Below, one piece after another: positions 10,934 to 20,551 of a stretch of DNA of 64,000 nucleotides (position 1 is its first letter; every line of letters begins with the position of its first letter). A model generated the notes under the pieces. The model was not told the origin of the DNA. It worked only from the letters and a program-made list of their open reading frames with translations, and ran no database searches. This DNA comes from Siphonodentalium dalli (lineage: Eukaryota > Mollusca > Scaphopoda > Gadilida > Siphonodentaliidae), in contig CP136063.1 in NCBI GenBank assembly GCA_032622095.1, forward strand, positions 277,383,426 through 277,447,425. The letters run 5' to 3'. The position numbers were made by a program, and so were the translations under genes.

Positions 10934-11225
10934 GGGTTCCCATGGAGCTTCAAAACTTGGAATAGATTTGAATTTGACAAATTACCTTTCAATGCCTGGA
11001 AAGTGCCATTTGGGGAATTAAATAGCCTTGAAGTTTGGTGGTATTTTCACCGCTTGATAAACTTTTAGTTGATTCAAATTTCATTTAACCATATGTAATT
11101 GGGTAAAAATTTAAAATGCCATGAATTGGCCTTGGAATTTTATAATATAGGTCATTCAAAACCTTGAAAATGGTTGAGCAATGGCCTTGAATACAATGTT
11201 CAGAAAATGTACCATTATATTATCA
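10934..11225. mobile_element. Possible short copy of the CAGGGTTCCC element
   Basis: It begins CAGGGTTCCCATGGAGCTTC, close to the left end of the element at 7777. It contains several CCTTGAA/CTTGGAA-like subterminal repeats (TTGGCCTTGGAA, CAAAACCTTGAAAATGG). The right end is uncertain and no target duplication was seen. Confidence 0.35.
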
Positions 11226-11564
11226 GGGTAGTTTCCCCTTTCCTTACAAAAAGTAAAATTTAAATGCTAACTTTCCGTGTTAAACTCATCTTGAGAGAAC
11301 ATTAAATCAAATATGGTTTCCATAAACATGACAGGCAGAGAATGTTCTATTCACTCATTTGTAATAATGTTCATCAAGCAGCCTAGGCTGTGTCATGCTA
11401 TTTGGTTAACCTCTTAGTTGAATATACCCACAAATGAATGAATGGTAAAGAAATTAATACCCAATATCATGTAACTAGTTATCAAAGTGTTAAAACTAGC
11501 AAGAAATCATATATATTGTTGTGAATATTTAGAATCTTCATTTAAGTAAAATCTTTTATTTCAG

Positions 11565-11649
11565 TTTCATTAAATGGAACTTCTCCAAATTTCTTGTAAC
11601 CAAAGAAGGGAAAGCAGTGAAAAGATATGCACCAAATACCGAGCCATTC
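11565..11649 (+). CDS. GPX4: GPX4 exon with C-terminal catalytic Trp
   Basis: The acceptor is TTATTTCAG (ending 11564). The first base completes the split Asp codon, then [20 protein letters not shown] and YAPNTEPF follow. KWNF(S/T)KFL is the strictly conserved segment carrying the tryptophan of the GPX catalytic site, and VKRY is the usual substrate-side arginine segment. The donor is TTC|GTGAGT at 11650, phase 0. The last 16 exon bases and the donor are themselves the first unit of a 45-bp tandem repeat. Confidence 0.95.
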
Positions 11650-12265
11650 GTGAGTATTCTAATATTCTGGTGACCACTAAATACCAAGCCATTTGTGAGT
11701 ATTCTAATATTCTGGTGACCACTAAATAACGAGCTATTCGTGAGTATTCTAATATTCTGGTGACCACTAAATACCAAGCCATTTGTGAGTATACTAATAT
11801 TCTGGTGACCACTAAATACCGAGCCATTCGTGAGTATTCTAATATTCTGATGACCACTAAATACCGAGCCATTCATGAGTATTCTAATATTCTGATGACC
11901 ACTAAATACCGAGCCGTTTGTGAGTATACTAATATTCTGATGACCACTAAATACCAAGCCATTCGTGAGTATCTAATATTCTGGTGAGCACTAAATGACC
12001 ATGCCATTTGTGAGTATTCTAATATTCTGGAGACCACTAAATACCAAGCCATTCGTGAGTATTCTAATATTCTGGTGAGCACTAAATACCATGCCATTTG
12101 TGAGTATTCTAATATTCTGGAGACCACCAAATAATGTGCCATTCGTGAGTATTCTAATATTCTGATGACCACTAAAATACCAAGCAATTCGTGAGTATTC
12201 TAATATTCTGGTGACCACTAAATACCGAGCCATTCGTGAGTATTCTAATATTCTGGAGACCACTG
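11634..12265 (+). repeat. 45-bp minisatellite duplicating the GPX4 splice donor
   Basis: The unit is 45 bp and contains AAATACCGAGCCATTC|GTGAG followed by TATTCTAATATTCTGG and TGACCACTA. About 14 copies follow each other. The first copy is the real end of the exon at 11649 with its donor. Almost every later copy keeps GTGAG; one near 11874 has CATGAG instead. In the exon frame the unit reads VSILIFW, then TGA in most copies, then PLNTEPF. The antisense and shifted frames over the array are artefacts. Confidence 0.95.
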
Positions 12266-12621
12266 AATTATTTTCTTTGTTGTAATTAGGGAGAATGGAA
12301 ATCATTGTGTTCACACTCTTTAATCACTTGGATGTGGTTCAGTGCCACATTCCGTTCTCGGTAGTGATTCATTCCGTTCTCGGTAGTGATTCATGCCGTT
12401 CTCTGTGTGCATTTTCTACGCTGCCGAACTTCAAAACAAAATGGAGTGCATTTCAAAGTAATTCTCTTATTTCTCTATGTCATCAAGCAGACCAGATGTA
12501 TTCAGTCATAGTGTTCTCGATAGAATTGAAGCTTAAGTCCCATGTTGTTATGAGAAAAGTGTCATACAAAACTGCTAAGTCCTCCATATCTCTGACATAC
12601 TCCATATCTCTGATATATATT

Positions 12622-12710
12622 TAACAACCCGAGGAAGTTTATATTCACCTCGTCTGCAGCCTCGGTGAATATTAACTTCCTCGGGCTGATATATCCTCGT
12701 GTCAACCTCG
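12622..12710. mobile_element. Small palindrome, family D (CCCGAGGAAGTT)
   Basis: AACCCGAGGAAGTTTATATT is matched by AATATTAACTTCCTCGGG, with a CACCTCGTCTGCAG-type loop, followed by CTGATATATCCTCGTGTCAA. A near-identical copy including that tail lies at 13554-13642. Both are in the 3' part of GPX4 (last intron and 3' UTR region). It is probably a MITE or half of one. Confidence 0.75.
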
Positions 12711-12713
12711 AAA

Positions 12714-12985
12714 CAATGCAATAAATGTATTATTACATGATCTACCAATGTTATCGAGCCATTAGGCCTGAAATACCTTACTGACCCGACTGTATGTACC
12801 GGTACATGGATCCATAATAAATGTATTATTAGATGATCTACCAATGTTATCGAGCCATTAGGCCTGAAATACCTTACTGACCCGACTGTGTATGTACCGT
12901 TACATGGATCCATAATAAATGTATTATTAGATGATCTACCAATGTTATCGAGCCATTAGGCCTGAAATACCTTACTGACCCGACA
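12714..12985. repeat. Three tandem copies of a 96-98-bp unit
   Basis: ATAAATGTATTATTA starts at 12721, 12817 and 12915. Each unit continues with GATCTACCAATGTTATCGAG and CCTGAAATACCTTACTGACC. The third copy is cut at 12984 by a truncated family A palindrome (about 12985-13090, GAGGGTGAATTTGGTGATGC...CATTCTGCAAATGACAG). Confidence 0.85.
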
Positions 12986-13326
12986 GAGGGTGAATTTGGT
13001 GATGCTAGCCCGCTATGTGGGGTAGCATCACTAAATTCACCCTCTGGGGACCTCATTCTGCAAATGACAGACACACTATTCAAGGCTTGTATCAACCTAC
13101 AATTCCTATTAATAACTTATGACGTTGCATCATCTTGTTATTAACCCATCATTCCTATTTATAGGAAAATCCAGTAGATATAATTATTTGTCAACTCCTT
13201 TTCCATATGATTTAGTATGGGACTTTTAGAAGAAAGTTTATGATCATATAATAAACATTATAAGCTGAAATTCTGGAGATTATGAAGATTATTGCAATTC
13301 ATTTAATAAATTTTTGTATCTTTCAG

Positions 13327-13359
13327 GCAATTGAGAAGGATTTCAGCAGCTTCTGGTAA
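13327..13359 (+). CDS. GPX4: GPX4 last coding exon
   Basis: After acceptor ATCTTTCAG (ending 13326) the frame, phase 0, reads AIEKDFSSFW and stops at TAA 13357-13359. (V/A)IEKD is the conserved C-terminal helix of GPX4. The stop is TAA, as expected for a gene that recodes TGA. The 3' UTR must carry a SECIS element; I could not recognise one by eye (see findings). Confidence 0.9.
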   Translation, partial: AIEKDFSSFW

Positions 13360-13553
13360 TAGGAAGGAATGTGTAACCTGATTTCATTGGATCATCTGTG
13401 TAACCTGATTTCATTGGATCATCTGTGTATTTGCTGATCATATACAATCATCAACAAACAGAAGCTCGTCAGAAGGCCGCGCTGTGATGTGCATATAATT
13501 TATTGAGTAGCATTCCCCACACTCACATAATTTAGACCACCTATGATCATATA
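13360..13553 (+). other. Presumed GPX4 3' UTR
   Basis: It directly follows the stop codon. It opens with a 27-bp sequence (GTGTAACCTGATTTCATTGG...) repeated twice in tandem (about 13370-13423). No AATAAA and no canonical SECIS core (RTGA - stem - AA apical loop - TGA/CGA) was convincing. At 13554 it runs into a family D palindrome and then a transposon-like segment. Confidence 0.5.
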
Positions 13554-13642
13554 ATAACCCGAGGAAGTTTATATTCACCTCGTCTGCAGGCTGAGGTGAA
13601 TATTAACTTCCTCGGGCTGATATATCCTCATGTCAACCTCGA
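13554..13642. mobile_element. Small palindrome, family D, second copy
   Basis: It has the same CCCGAGGAAGTT...AACTTCCTCGGG hairpin and the same GCTGATATATCCTC tail as 12622-12710. It abuts the element starting near 13642. Confidence 0.75.
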
Positions 13643-14475
13643 GGGCTCGAAATGTTCTCCTATCACCCTGTCACTGACAGGTCACTGTTTATGGGTGACA
13701 GGTAGATTTGTTTTCTACCTGTCACCTATGACAGATGATCTTACGTTTCTGTTGGGAATCTAGAATAATACATACATATATAATATGTCAGTTTGGGATA
13801 TCTCTCAATCTGAGTATGATTATTAGAGATTAATTTGCTGGCATTCGTATAAACTATTACCCACGTCTCCAGAACTCTCTATTAAAATTAGGTTCTGTGT
13901 TGAAGGGATTCCCTCCATTTCATTGGAGAGTGGCGCAGACTGCATGCAATTACATTGGTTTATGGCATAGCAGATCACTTCAGAGATCAGAGGTCAATCA
14001 CGTGTTGACAATTTTCCCACGCATTGTCAAACTCAACTATTATTGGAAAACTGAATACAGGCGATATATCCATAATTCATTTTGCTCATCGGAATATAGG
14101 AGATGTCATCTTCAAGTTTTTTATCAGTCAACAATATTCATGACTGATTATTCTTTCGCATCTAGTTGTATTTATAACTATTTATAAATTCTCACAAACA
14201 TTTACTATGCCAGGAATGCACTCTATGTTTGCAAACGGTTTATTACATCATGTTGGGAATGCCGCATCATCGTAGAAATGAAATATTATAGACACTTCTA
14301 GAGACGTAATTCCGATATAGGATGTTCGTCGGCTTTGCGTGGAGATTGGGTTCGAACAAGCCGTATCCATTATACAATGGCTTGCAAATGGAAAATTGAG
14401 AGGTGACCAGGTGACAGGTAGGAAATAAATTACCTGTCCCCAGTGACAAGTAGATATTTCAGAGCATTTCGAACC
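13642..14475. mobile_element. hAT-like non-autonomous element with 'TGTCAC' hairpins
   Basis: The left end is GAGGGCTCGAAATGTTCTCC and the right end CAGAGCATTTCGAACCCTG, which are inverted. A strong 13-bp stem (GGTGACAGGTAGA/TCTACCTGTCACC) lies at about 13695-13731 and further ACAGGTAGG/ACCTGTC pairs near 14405-14455. The CAGGGTTCGAAAT terminus resembles hAT elements, but no 8-bp target duplication was found. A 96-codon frame inside is not transposase-like. Confidence 0.5.
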
Positions 14476-14535
14476 CTGTTCCAATCCAAGTGTTGTTTTT
14501 GGCATTCTGAGGTGACATGTATAACCTCAGGCTGC

Positions 14536-14964
14536 TATTCCCTTTCTTTACTGAATAGATTCTTCCATTCATTATAAAAGTGTATTTGGAATGGTCTATT
14601 ATTCCTCTAGAGTGATGTTCAGAAAATATAAGCTGACTGACAAAATGATAATATACAGTAATGCCCTAAGTAATCGACCCCTTAACCACAGCAGAATTAT
14701 GGGTAACTTTTCAGGATTTAGTGGGAAATGTGGCTTGTTGCCATTCATTGGAAAGCTCTCACCGTGAGCTTTCCGATGAATGGCAACAAGCCATATTTCC
14801 GACTAAATCCTGAAAAGTTACCCATAATTCTGCTGTGGTTAATGGGTCAATTACTTTGGGCATTACTGTAAGTCCTAATGATTGGTAGAACATCTGCATA
14901 TAATAAGTTCAACAAACGGCCATTTTGTTGAACGTCAATGAGTATTTAGTAAAGAAAGGGATAA
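14536..14964. mobile_element. MITE with CCCTTTCTTTACT termini, nested insertion
   Basis: The left end is TATTCCCTTTCTTTACTGAA and the right end TTTAGTAAAGAAAGGGATAA. A complete family B palindrome (14654-14870) is inserted inside, so this element is older than that insertion. A terminus of the same family occurs at about 17254-17272 and an inner part at about 34735-34830. Confidence 0.7.
14654..14870. mobile_element. Palindromic MITE, family B
   Basis: It runs TACAGTAATGCCC...GGGCATTACTGTA with TA at both ends and perfectly facing arms. The copy-specific change AAGTAAT is present in both arms (AAGTAAT left, ATTACTT right). Confidence 0.95.
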
Positions 14965-14967
14965 TTA

Positions 14968-15196
14968 TTAATCCTCCCACGACGGGAGATTTCTGAAATT
15001 TTGCGAAAACCCTGTGGTAGCCTCTTATATATATAAGAGAATACATAGGCCTAACAATATTTACCTTGACCTTGTAAGCCAGTATATTCTCTTATATATG
15101 TGAGACTCCCTATGGTAGACTCGCATATATATGAGAATGCACTGGCACAGGATCTTGAATGCAGCACCAGCTCAGCTCCCGTCATCAAAGGGTTAA
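14968..15196. mobile_element. TTAA-flanked MITE with two hairpin modules
   Basis: TTAA is present at 14968-14971 and 15193-15196. The termini are TCCTCCCACGACGGGAG and AGCTCCCGTCATCAAAGGG. Two half-degenerate hairpin modules carry TATATAAGAGAAT arms. Same family as 18115-18383 and 25370-25616. Confidence 0.8.
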
Positions 15197-15329
15197 TACT
15201 TTTGTTTGGCCCTATCCTGGAATTTTCTAGTGAGTAGCTTTTATTCATATTGAGAATTATAGATCCATAAATGTACTGTACTTAGAAAACATCAACACTG
15301 CAAAAAAAAATATATATATATTTAGGCCA

Positions 15330-15712
15330 CACCAATATTAGAGCCTGGTTTACGAACATTTGGTGGGGAAAAAAGTAGATGGAGGAGAGGAAAAAATAAT
15401 AAATAAAAAATATTCATCACCACCTAAATGTTTTAAAATTTTGAAAATGTACATGAATTTCACCAGATTTTAAAAAAACTGAGAGCTTTCCGATAAATGG
15501 CAACAAGCCATATTTCCGACTAAATCCTGAAAAATTACCCATAATTGTGCTGTGGTTAAGGAGTCGATTATTTAGGGCATTACTGTATTTCCTTCCCCAA
15601 ATGCTTCATATTCTAGTGAAAATTAACATAAACCAATCAATACAAAGTTTTATTTTATTTTTTTTACAATATTGGAAAAAAATTGTATAACATAGGTTCG
15701 TAATCGAGGCTT
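15330..15712. mobile_element. 'CTGGTTTAC' MITE carrying half a family B element
   Basis: The left end CACCAATATTAGAGCCTGG and right end CATAGGTTCGTAATCGAGGC match the element at 831-1250. A single arm of family B (about 15479-15588, AGAGCTTTCCGATAAATGG...GGGCATTACTGTA) is inserted within it. Loss of the other arm breaks the palindrome. Confidence 0.65.
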
Positions 15713-15716
15713 TTAA

Positions 15717-16110
15717 AGGCCCACTTAATGTTTGAACCACCAGATCACATTTTATACAACATATTCCATATTATATACCATTTGAAAGGGAAAGCTCCAA
15801 AACATTGTATTATCAACTGATCCGGTCGAATAAACTGGGAACATGTTGTTTTTATTGAGTTACCGTGGTGTGTATACTTAATTATGATCCAGATAGTACT
15901 GTATATTATTCTCAATGGAAGGGGAATGACTCTATTGCTTAGTTTGAATGGAATGAATCTGAAAATCTCTATCACTTGGCGGGCACTCTTTGGCCACAGC
16001 TGATTGTATTCTGGTGGAATATATATATTTTTGGTTCCTCTTCCAAATGGTATATAATAAGGGATATGTTGTGTATAAAGTTATCTGGGCATTCAGAATT
16101 AAGTGGGCCT
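15717..16110. mobile_element. TTAA-flanked foldback element, 394 bp
   Basis: TTAA lies at 15713-15716 and 16111-16114. The terminal inverted repeats are AGGCCCACTTAAT and ATTAAGTGGGCCT, continuing imperfectly for about 110 bp (ATACCATTTGAAAGGGAAAG versus CTTCCAAATGGTAT). The frames on the minus strand are by-products. The TTAA flanks suggest piggyBac-type mobilisation. Confidence 0.75.
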
Positions 16111-16701
16111 TTAAATTGTTGCCTAACATTACACAATAATGTTTAAGTAATGGCATAATGAGTAAGTTAATGTCATTTTGGCTTCAAGATCACATTGAAG
16201 CATCTAGTTAGACAATAAGTGAATATTCTTGTTTATCCACCGCTCACTACGTCTATTGACTACATAAAGCCTGCCTAATAAATGCTACGTTTATTACATC
16301 AATGTAGCTTTATTAGGTCAACGTAGCTTTATTAGGTTAGTACTACTTTCATGATGTAATTGCATATGCAAATTGCGCAGGTAACTAGGGAGGTCAACCA
16401 ACCTAAATGACATTGTGATTTTGGGACGTTTTTATCGTCCATAATTCACCGCAATTTATAAAAAATTTGTAAATATGTGTTTTCGGTCTAAAACATCCAT
16501 AAACTATTAGTACACGGCCAGCTTAGAATAACTATAAAAAAAACGAACAAACTATTTCGCTCTAAGCTGCACTCCGGTTTTTGCATGTCATGATTGCTAA
16601 TTCGTTTGCTTGACCTAATAAGGGCGTCATCAAAGTAACGAATGTAAAACTTAGGAAAATGACAGATTTACTTCACAAAAGGCAAGTTTTGTGCGATGGA
16701 T

Positions 16702-16853
16702 AAATAAAATATGTAGCTAATGTTGTCGCTTAAACTGTTTATGTCCCCTCGGGGGTGATTTGGCATCTATTGGACTCGGCATAGCCTCGCAGGATAGATG
16801 CCCAAAACCCCCTCACGGACATAAAAATGACACTAGCTACATATTCTATATTT
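16702..16853. mobile_element. Palindromic element with 'ATGTCCCC' centre
   Basis: ATAAATAAAATATGTAGCTA is mirrored by TAGCTACATATTCTATATTT, and GTTTATGTCCC...GGGGG by CCCCCTCACGGACATAAA. The loop contains GGACTCGGCATAGCCTCGC. No other copy was noticed in the window. Confidence 0.65.
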
Positions 16854-16919
16854 ATTTGACAAAAGGATATTCGCTAATTTGGTGTTCCTCTTCATATTTG
16901 ATCAAGAAAATATTAGATA

Positions 16920-17135
16920 TACAGTAATTCTCTAAATAATCGTCTCCTTAACCACAGCAGAATTATGGGTAATTTTTCAGGATTTAGTCTGAAATATGGC
17001 TTGTTGCCATTCATCGGAAAGCTCTCAGTGAGAGCTTTCCGATGAATGGCAACAAGCCATATTTCCGACTAAATCCTGAAAAATTACCAATAATTCTGCT
17101 GTGGTTAAGGAGTCGATTATTCAGGGCATTACTGT
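16920..17135. mobile_element. Palindromic MITE, family B
   Basis: Complete, with TA-CAGTAAT...ATTACTG-TA termini. Both arms carry the variant AATTTTTCAGG/CCTGAAAAATT instead of ACTTTTCAGG. Confidence 0.95.
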
Positions 17136-17346
17136 ATGTTAGACCGTGCAATAGTTTTAATGCTTTCCAATCATTTCTTCCTTTGAGGTTTCACATCAGA
17201 TTTCACCTTCCCTAGAATTTTCTGATTATTATCTGAGATCTAATCATCAATGTATTTAGTAAAGAAAGGGTTACTTGTATTCCAAATATTTAGCTTTAAT
17301 AGATATGTCTGTGTTTAGTCATCATTAAATCATCAATTATTTACTT

Positions 17347-17746
17347 TTAACCCTTTACCCAACAGAACGGCCCTGTGCCAATGCATTCTCTTATATATGC
17401 GAGTCGACCATAGGTCGCCTCGCATATATAAGAGAATGCATTGGCTTAACACATTAAAAATTAAAAAATTGTTAAAGAATGTAAGAAAAAATTGTAAAAA
17501 GTGTTAAAAAAAGATTTTTTTTAGGCCAATGCATTCTCTTATATATACGAGGCGACCTATGGTCGACTCGCATATATAAGAGAATGCATTGGCACAGGGC
17601 ATAACTGTAACCATCACAATGTGGTCAATGAGCCGGTTCCAATGATATCCATATTTGTATGGTTTTATTGAGACAGACCCAAGATAATTTAGGCTGTTGC
17701 AGCTTTATTTGGTCGTTTTTGGCCAGTTTGTTGGGTAAAGGGTTAA
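17347..17746. mobile_element. TTAA-flanked MITE, 400 bp, two hairpin modules
   Basis: Perfect TTAA flanks (17347-17350, 17743-17746) enclose CCCTTTACCCAACA...TGTTGGGTAAAGGG termini. Two inverted copies of the hairpin module (about 17375-17445 and 17523-17598) face each other across an AT-rich spacer. A near-identical element is at 23834-24223. Confidence 0.9.
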
Positions 17747-18114
17747 GTTTATTTTAATAGGAGTAAATCTCAACATACCCTATACAGGCTGTTTTAGAGG
17801 GAACTGCACACACATAAACTAGTGCATTCAGTTGTCACCTAGTAATAATTGCTATATCACTGATCATCAGCAATAATTGTGAAATTTATTTTTGAAAATG
17901 AATATTCTTTGTTATAATCATATCTACTTGATTGATACTAACTCATCCATATATTTGATATATCTATGATAAGAATTCAATTATAAACATGATTAAAATA
18001 CATATTTTGGTAAATAATGCTTTAATAGTTAGCCAGGATTAATAGTCAGGATGGATGTATACCAGTAAACTTATTCAGTACCAGTTTGGAATAAAAAACA
18101 AATTATTTCTGAAT

Positions 18115-18383
18115 TTAACTTCCATGACTGGAGCTTCTTGAAATTTTGCTAATACCCTGTGCCAGTGCATTCTCTAATATATTTGATTCTCCCATAGGGA
18201 GCCTCGCATATATACGAGAATACATTGGTCTAACAATATTTACCTTTACCTTTTTAGCTGGTGCATTCTCTTATATAGGCGAGTCTTCCATAGGAGCCTC
18301 ACATATAGAAGAGAATGCACTGGCACAGGATTTTTAAAGCTGGTCCAGTGCAGCTCCCATCATGAACCTCATGAAAGGGTTAA
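18115..18383. mobile_element. TTAA-flanked MITE with hairpin modules
   Basis: TTAA lies at both ends, with CTTCCATGACTGGAGC on the left and GCTCCCATCATGAACCTC, ATGAAAGGG on the right. It contains two module pairs. Its right end (CTCCCATCATGA...GAAAGGGTT) is the clearest relative of the sequence from which the 15-bp satellite at 50.8 kb starts. Confidence 0.8.
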
Positions 18384-18474
18384 ATTAACAATGATGGATG
18401 CTTCGGGTTAATGTTGGGATTGCCGTAACTAAAAATGTGTTTCCAGAGATTCTGTTAGACAATGACAGGGGTCG

Positions 18475-18786
18475 AAAATAAGCTCCTTTTCCAATGAGAA
18501 ATAGTCAAGTTTTGTTACCAATTTCTGACCATGAAATCCAAATTCACAGAAAGTATCTTGTTTAGTGCACAAAAGACAGGGTTTCTCTTTTTAATATTTT
18601 CACATTCTCTTGATCCATTCACATAAAATGGGAATAAACAAATTAATAAAGACATTAAACTGTTAGTTTTATCATGAAAATGCCTGTTCCGCAGCATATT
18701 CTCTGTCTATTCCCATCAGTTTATATGCCCAAATTTTCCAAATGGAAATGGCTGGGTCCCTCTCCCATAGCAGTTAGAACCCTGGT
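18475..18786. mobile_element. Possible hAT-like short element
   Basis: It starts CAGGGGTCGAAAATAAGC and ends near GTTAGAACCCTG. The ends are compatible with hAT termini, but the inverted match is short and no target duplication was found. Confidence 0.3.
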
Positions 18787-19496
18787 TTCTGATAAATCAG
18801 TTCAAGGAATAATCATTTTATTTCATTGTCATCGATAGGTTGATCCATTCATATTGAGCCTACCCTTCTAAATTCTGGTTAAGGTTCCCAGTAATTCATA
18901 AAAACCTAGCAGCATCTTTATAGTGAGAAAAACCTTTGATATTGCCTTGTGGGAACTAGTTATTTATATCCCACAAGGCCACACCAATATTATAGCTTTA
19001 TAGCCTGGTTTACAAATATTTGAGTGGGAAAAAAATTAAATTCAGGAGGGAAAATAATTTTTTTAAAGTTCATCATCTCCTCAAAAATCAATAATAAACA
19101 GTGGATCTATACATGAACGGGACGAATAATGTTACTGGTCTGTCCATCCGTCACAAAATACAGGTCAAGTTCAAATTTGTGTTCCACCCACCAATTTTCA
19201 CCAGAGTTATGACCTTTTTTGTTGGAATTATGATTTTTATTTTGGCAGAAAAAGTATGATAAAAATTGATTATGCCACCTTAAAACCAGATTCTTGTTCT
19301 TTTAAGCATTTATCATGAGTGATAGGTTAATCAGATTATTATTGGCAGCCCTAATGCCAAATATTGTTTGTGAATTATTTTACTGACGTAACGTGTATTT
19401 GTCAGATTTGATTTGTGAAATTTGTGAGTTTGATATTGTTTTGTATTATGTGGCAGTTCTCTTTCGTCATGAAGATTTTGTGAGATTTGGTTGCAG

Positions 19497-19551
19497 AGTT
19501 AATGAAGGCGGGCCACGAAACCCATACGGGTGTGGCCTGCTGGATGTCCGG
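19497..19551 (+). CDS. Possible small internal exon, SRCR-like
   Basis: An acceptor (GGTTGCAG, ending 19496) and a donor (CGG|GTAAAC at 19552) enclose 55 bases reading VNEGGPRNPYGCGLLDVR, ending in phase 0. Local GC content is much higher than in its surroundings. The pattern G-x-x-P/N-x-G-x-G-L-L-D-V-R loosely recalls the start of a scavenger-receptor cysteine-rich (SRCR) domain. It is phase-compatible with the candidate at 23139. Family and even coding status are uncertain. Confidence 0.3.
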
Positions 19552-19723
19552 GTAAACTGGCGTGCAAAACTCTTCTGGCAGTCTCTTCTGCGATATTTCC
19601 ATGGCGACAGCAGAACTGTCATATTGTTGACATATGTGATTATTTTATTAAAGACAATCTCATCATTTTGTATCCGTTCTCAACTTCATGCTTACAGCAA
19701 CATCATCGGGGTACCATTAGTTC

Positions 19724-19939
19724 TACAGTAATGCCCTAAATAATTGACTCCTTAACCACAGGAGAATTATGGGTAACTTTTCAGGATTTAGTCGGAAATA
19801 TGGCTTGTTGCCATTCAACGGAAAGCTCTCAGTGAGAGCTCTCCGATGAATAGCAACAAGCCATATTTCCGACTAAATCCTAAAAAGTTTCCCATAATTC
19901 TCCTGTGGTTAAGGAGTCGATTATTTAGGGCATTACTGT
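19724..19939. mobile_element. Palindromic MITE, family B
   Basis: Complete TACAGTAATGCCC...GGGCATTACTGT palindrome. The private variant ACAGGAGAATT is mirrored as AATTCTCCTGT. Short imperfect duplications of its flank (CTTACAGCAACA, CATCGGGGTACCA) occur on both sides at about 19691-19716 and 19970-19997. Confidence 0.95.
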
Positions 19940-20551
19940 GTGATAGATCATGCCATGAATATGTAGTCATGCTTACAGCAACACCATCGGGGTACCACTG
20001 GTTCTATGACAGATCATGCCATGACTATGCAGTCAGGCTATACCCACAGATATATTCCACCCAAGCTTTGAAATAGTGTGCCTGTCACAAGGTTTGCACT
20101 GCCACTTGCCAAATTTGCCAATGGCAAAAATAATTAACATTTGGCAAAAAATATTTTCATTTGGCAAAAGTTTTGGCAAGTCACTTTTTAATTCCTGAGA
20201 CAATTGAAAAATATTGGTCTAGTTAACTAACTGCCTTCCTATCAATATCCAAAGTCGTTCAAACTGCGAGTGTTAAAACATAAGACTCAATTAAGGTTGC
20301 AGAAAATGGTACTATCAGGGATAAAATTTGGCCAATTCTAAAAGAATTTGGCAAAAAATATTTTCATTTGGCAAAAGTAAATTTCGGTCCAGCGAATGAG
20401 ATCCACAAAGAGTGAATTTAGTGACACTATACCACTATCCTCTGGGAATCTCATTCTGCCGAGGCATCAGCTGCTATGGGAGACCTAGGATCAGATTGAA
20501 GCTCCCCAGTTGAAGTTGGTGATGTTCACCCATTAGTCACCTCGATTATTG

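Noticed and set aside
11556-12314. Minus-strand repeat frames ([15 protein letters not shown] type) over the 45-bp array
   Set aside because: The period is divisible by three, so opposite-strand frames stay open. The plus strand has the real GPX4 exon and donor here.
13540-13600. ATGA...AA...stem as a SECIS candidate
   Set aside because: The stem is just the family D palindrome and lacks the 3' GA partner. GTGATGTGCATATAA at about 13486 also fails to form the required stem.
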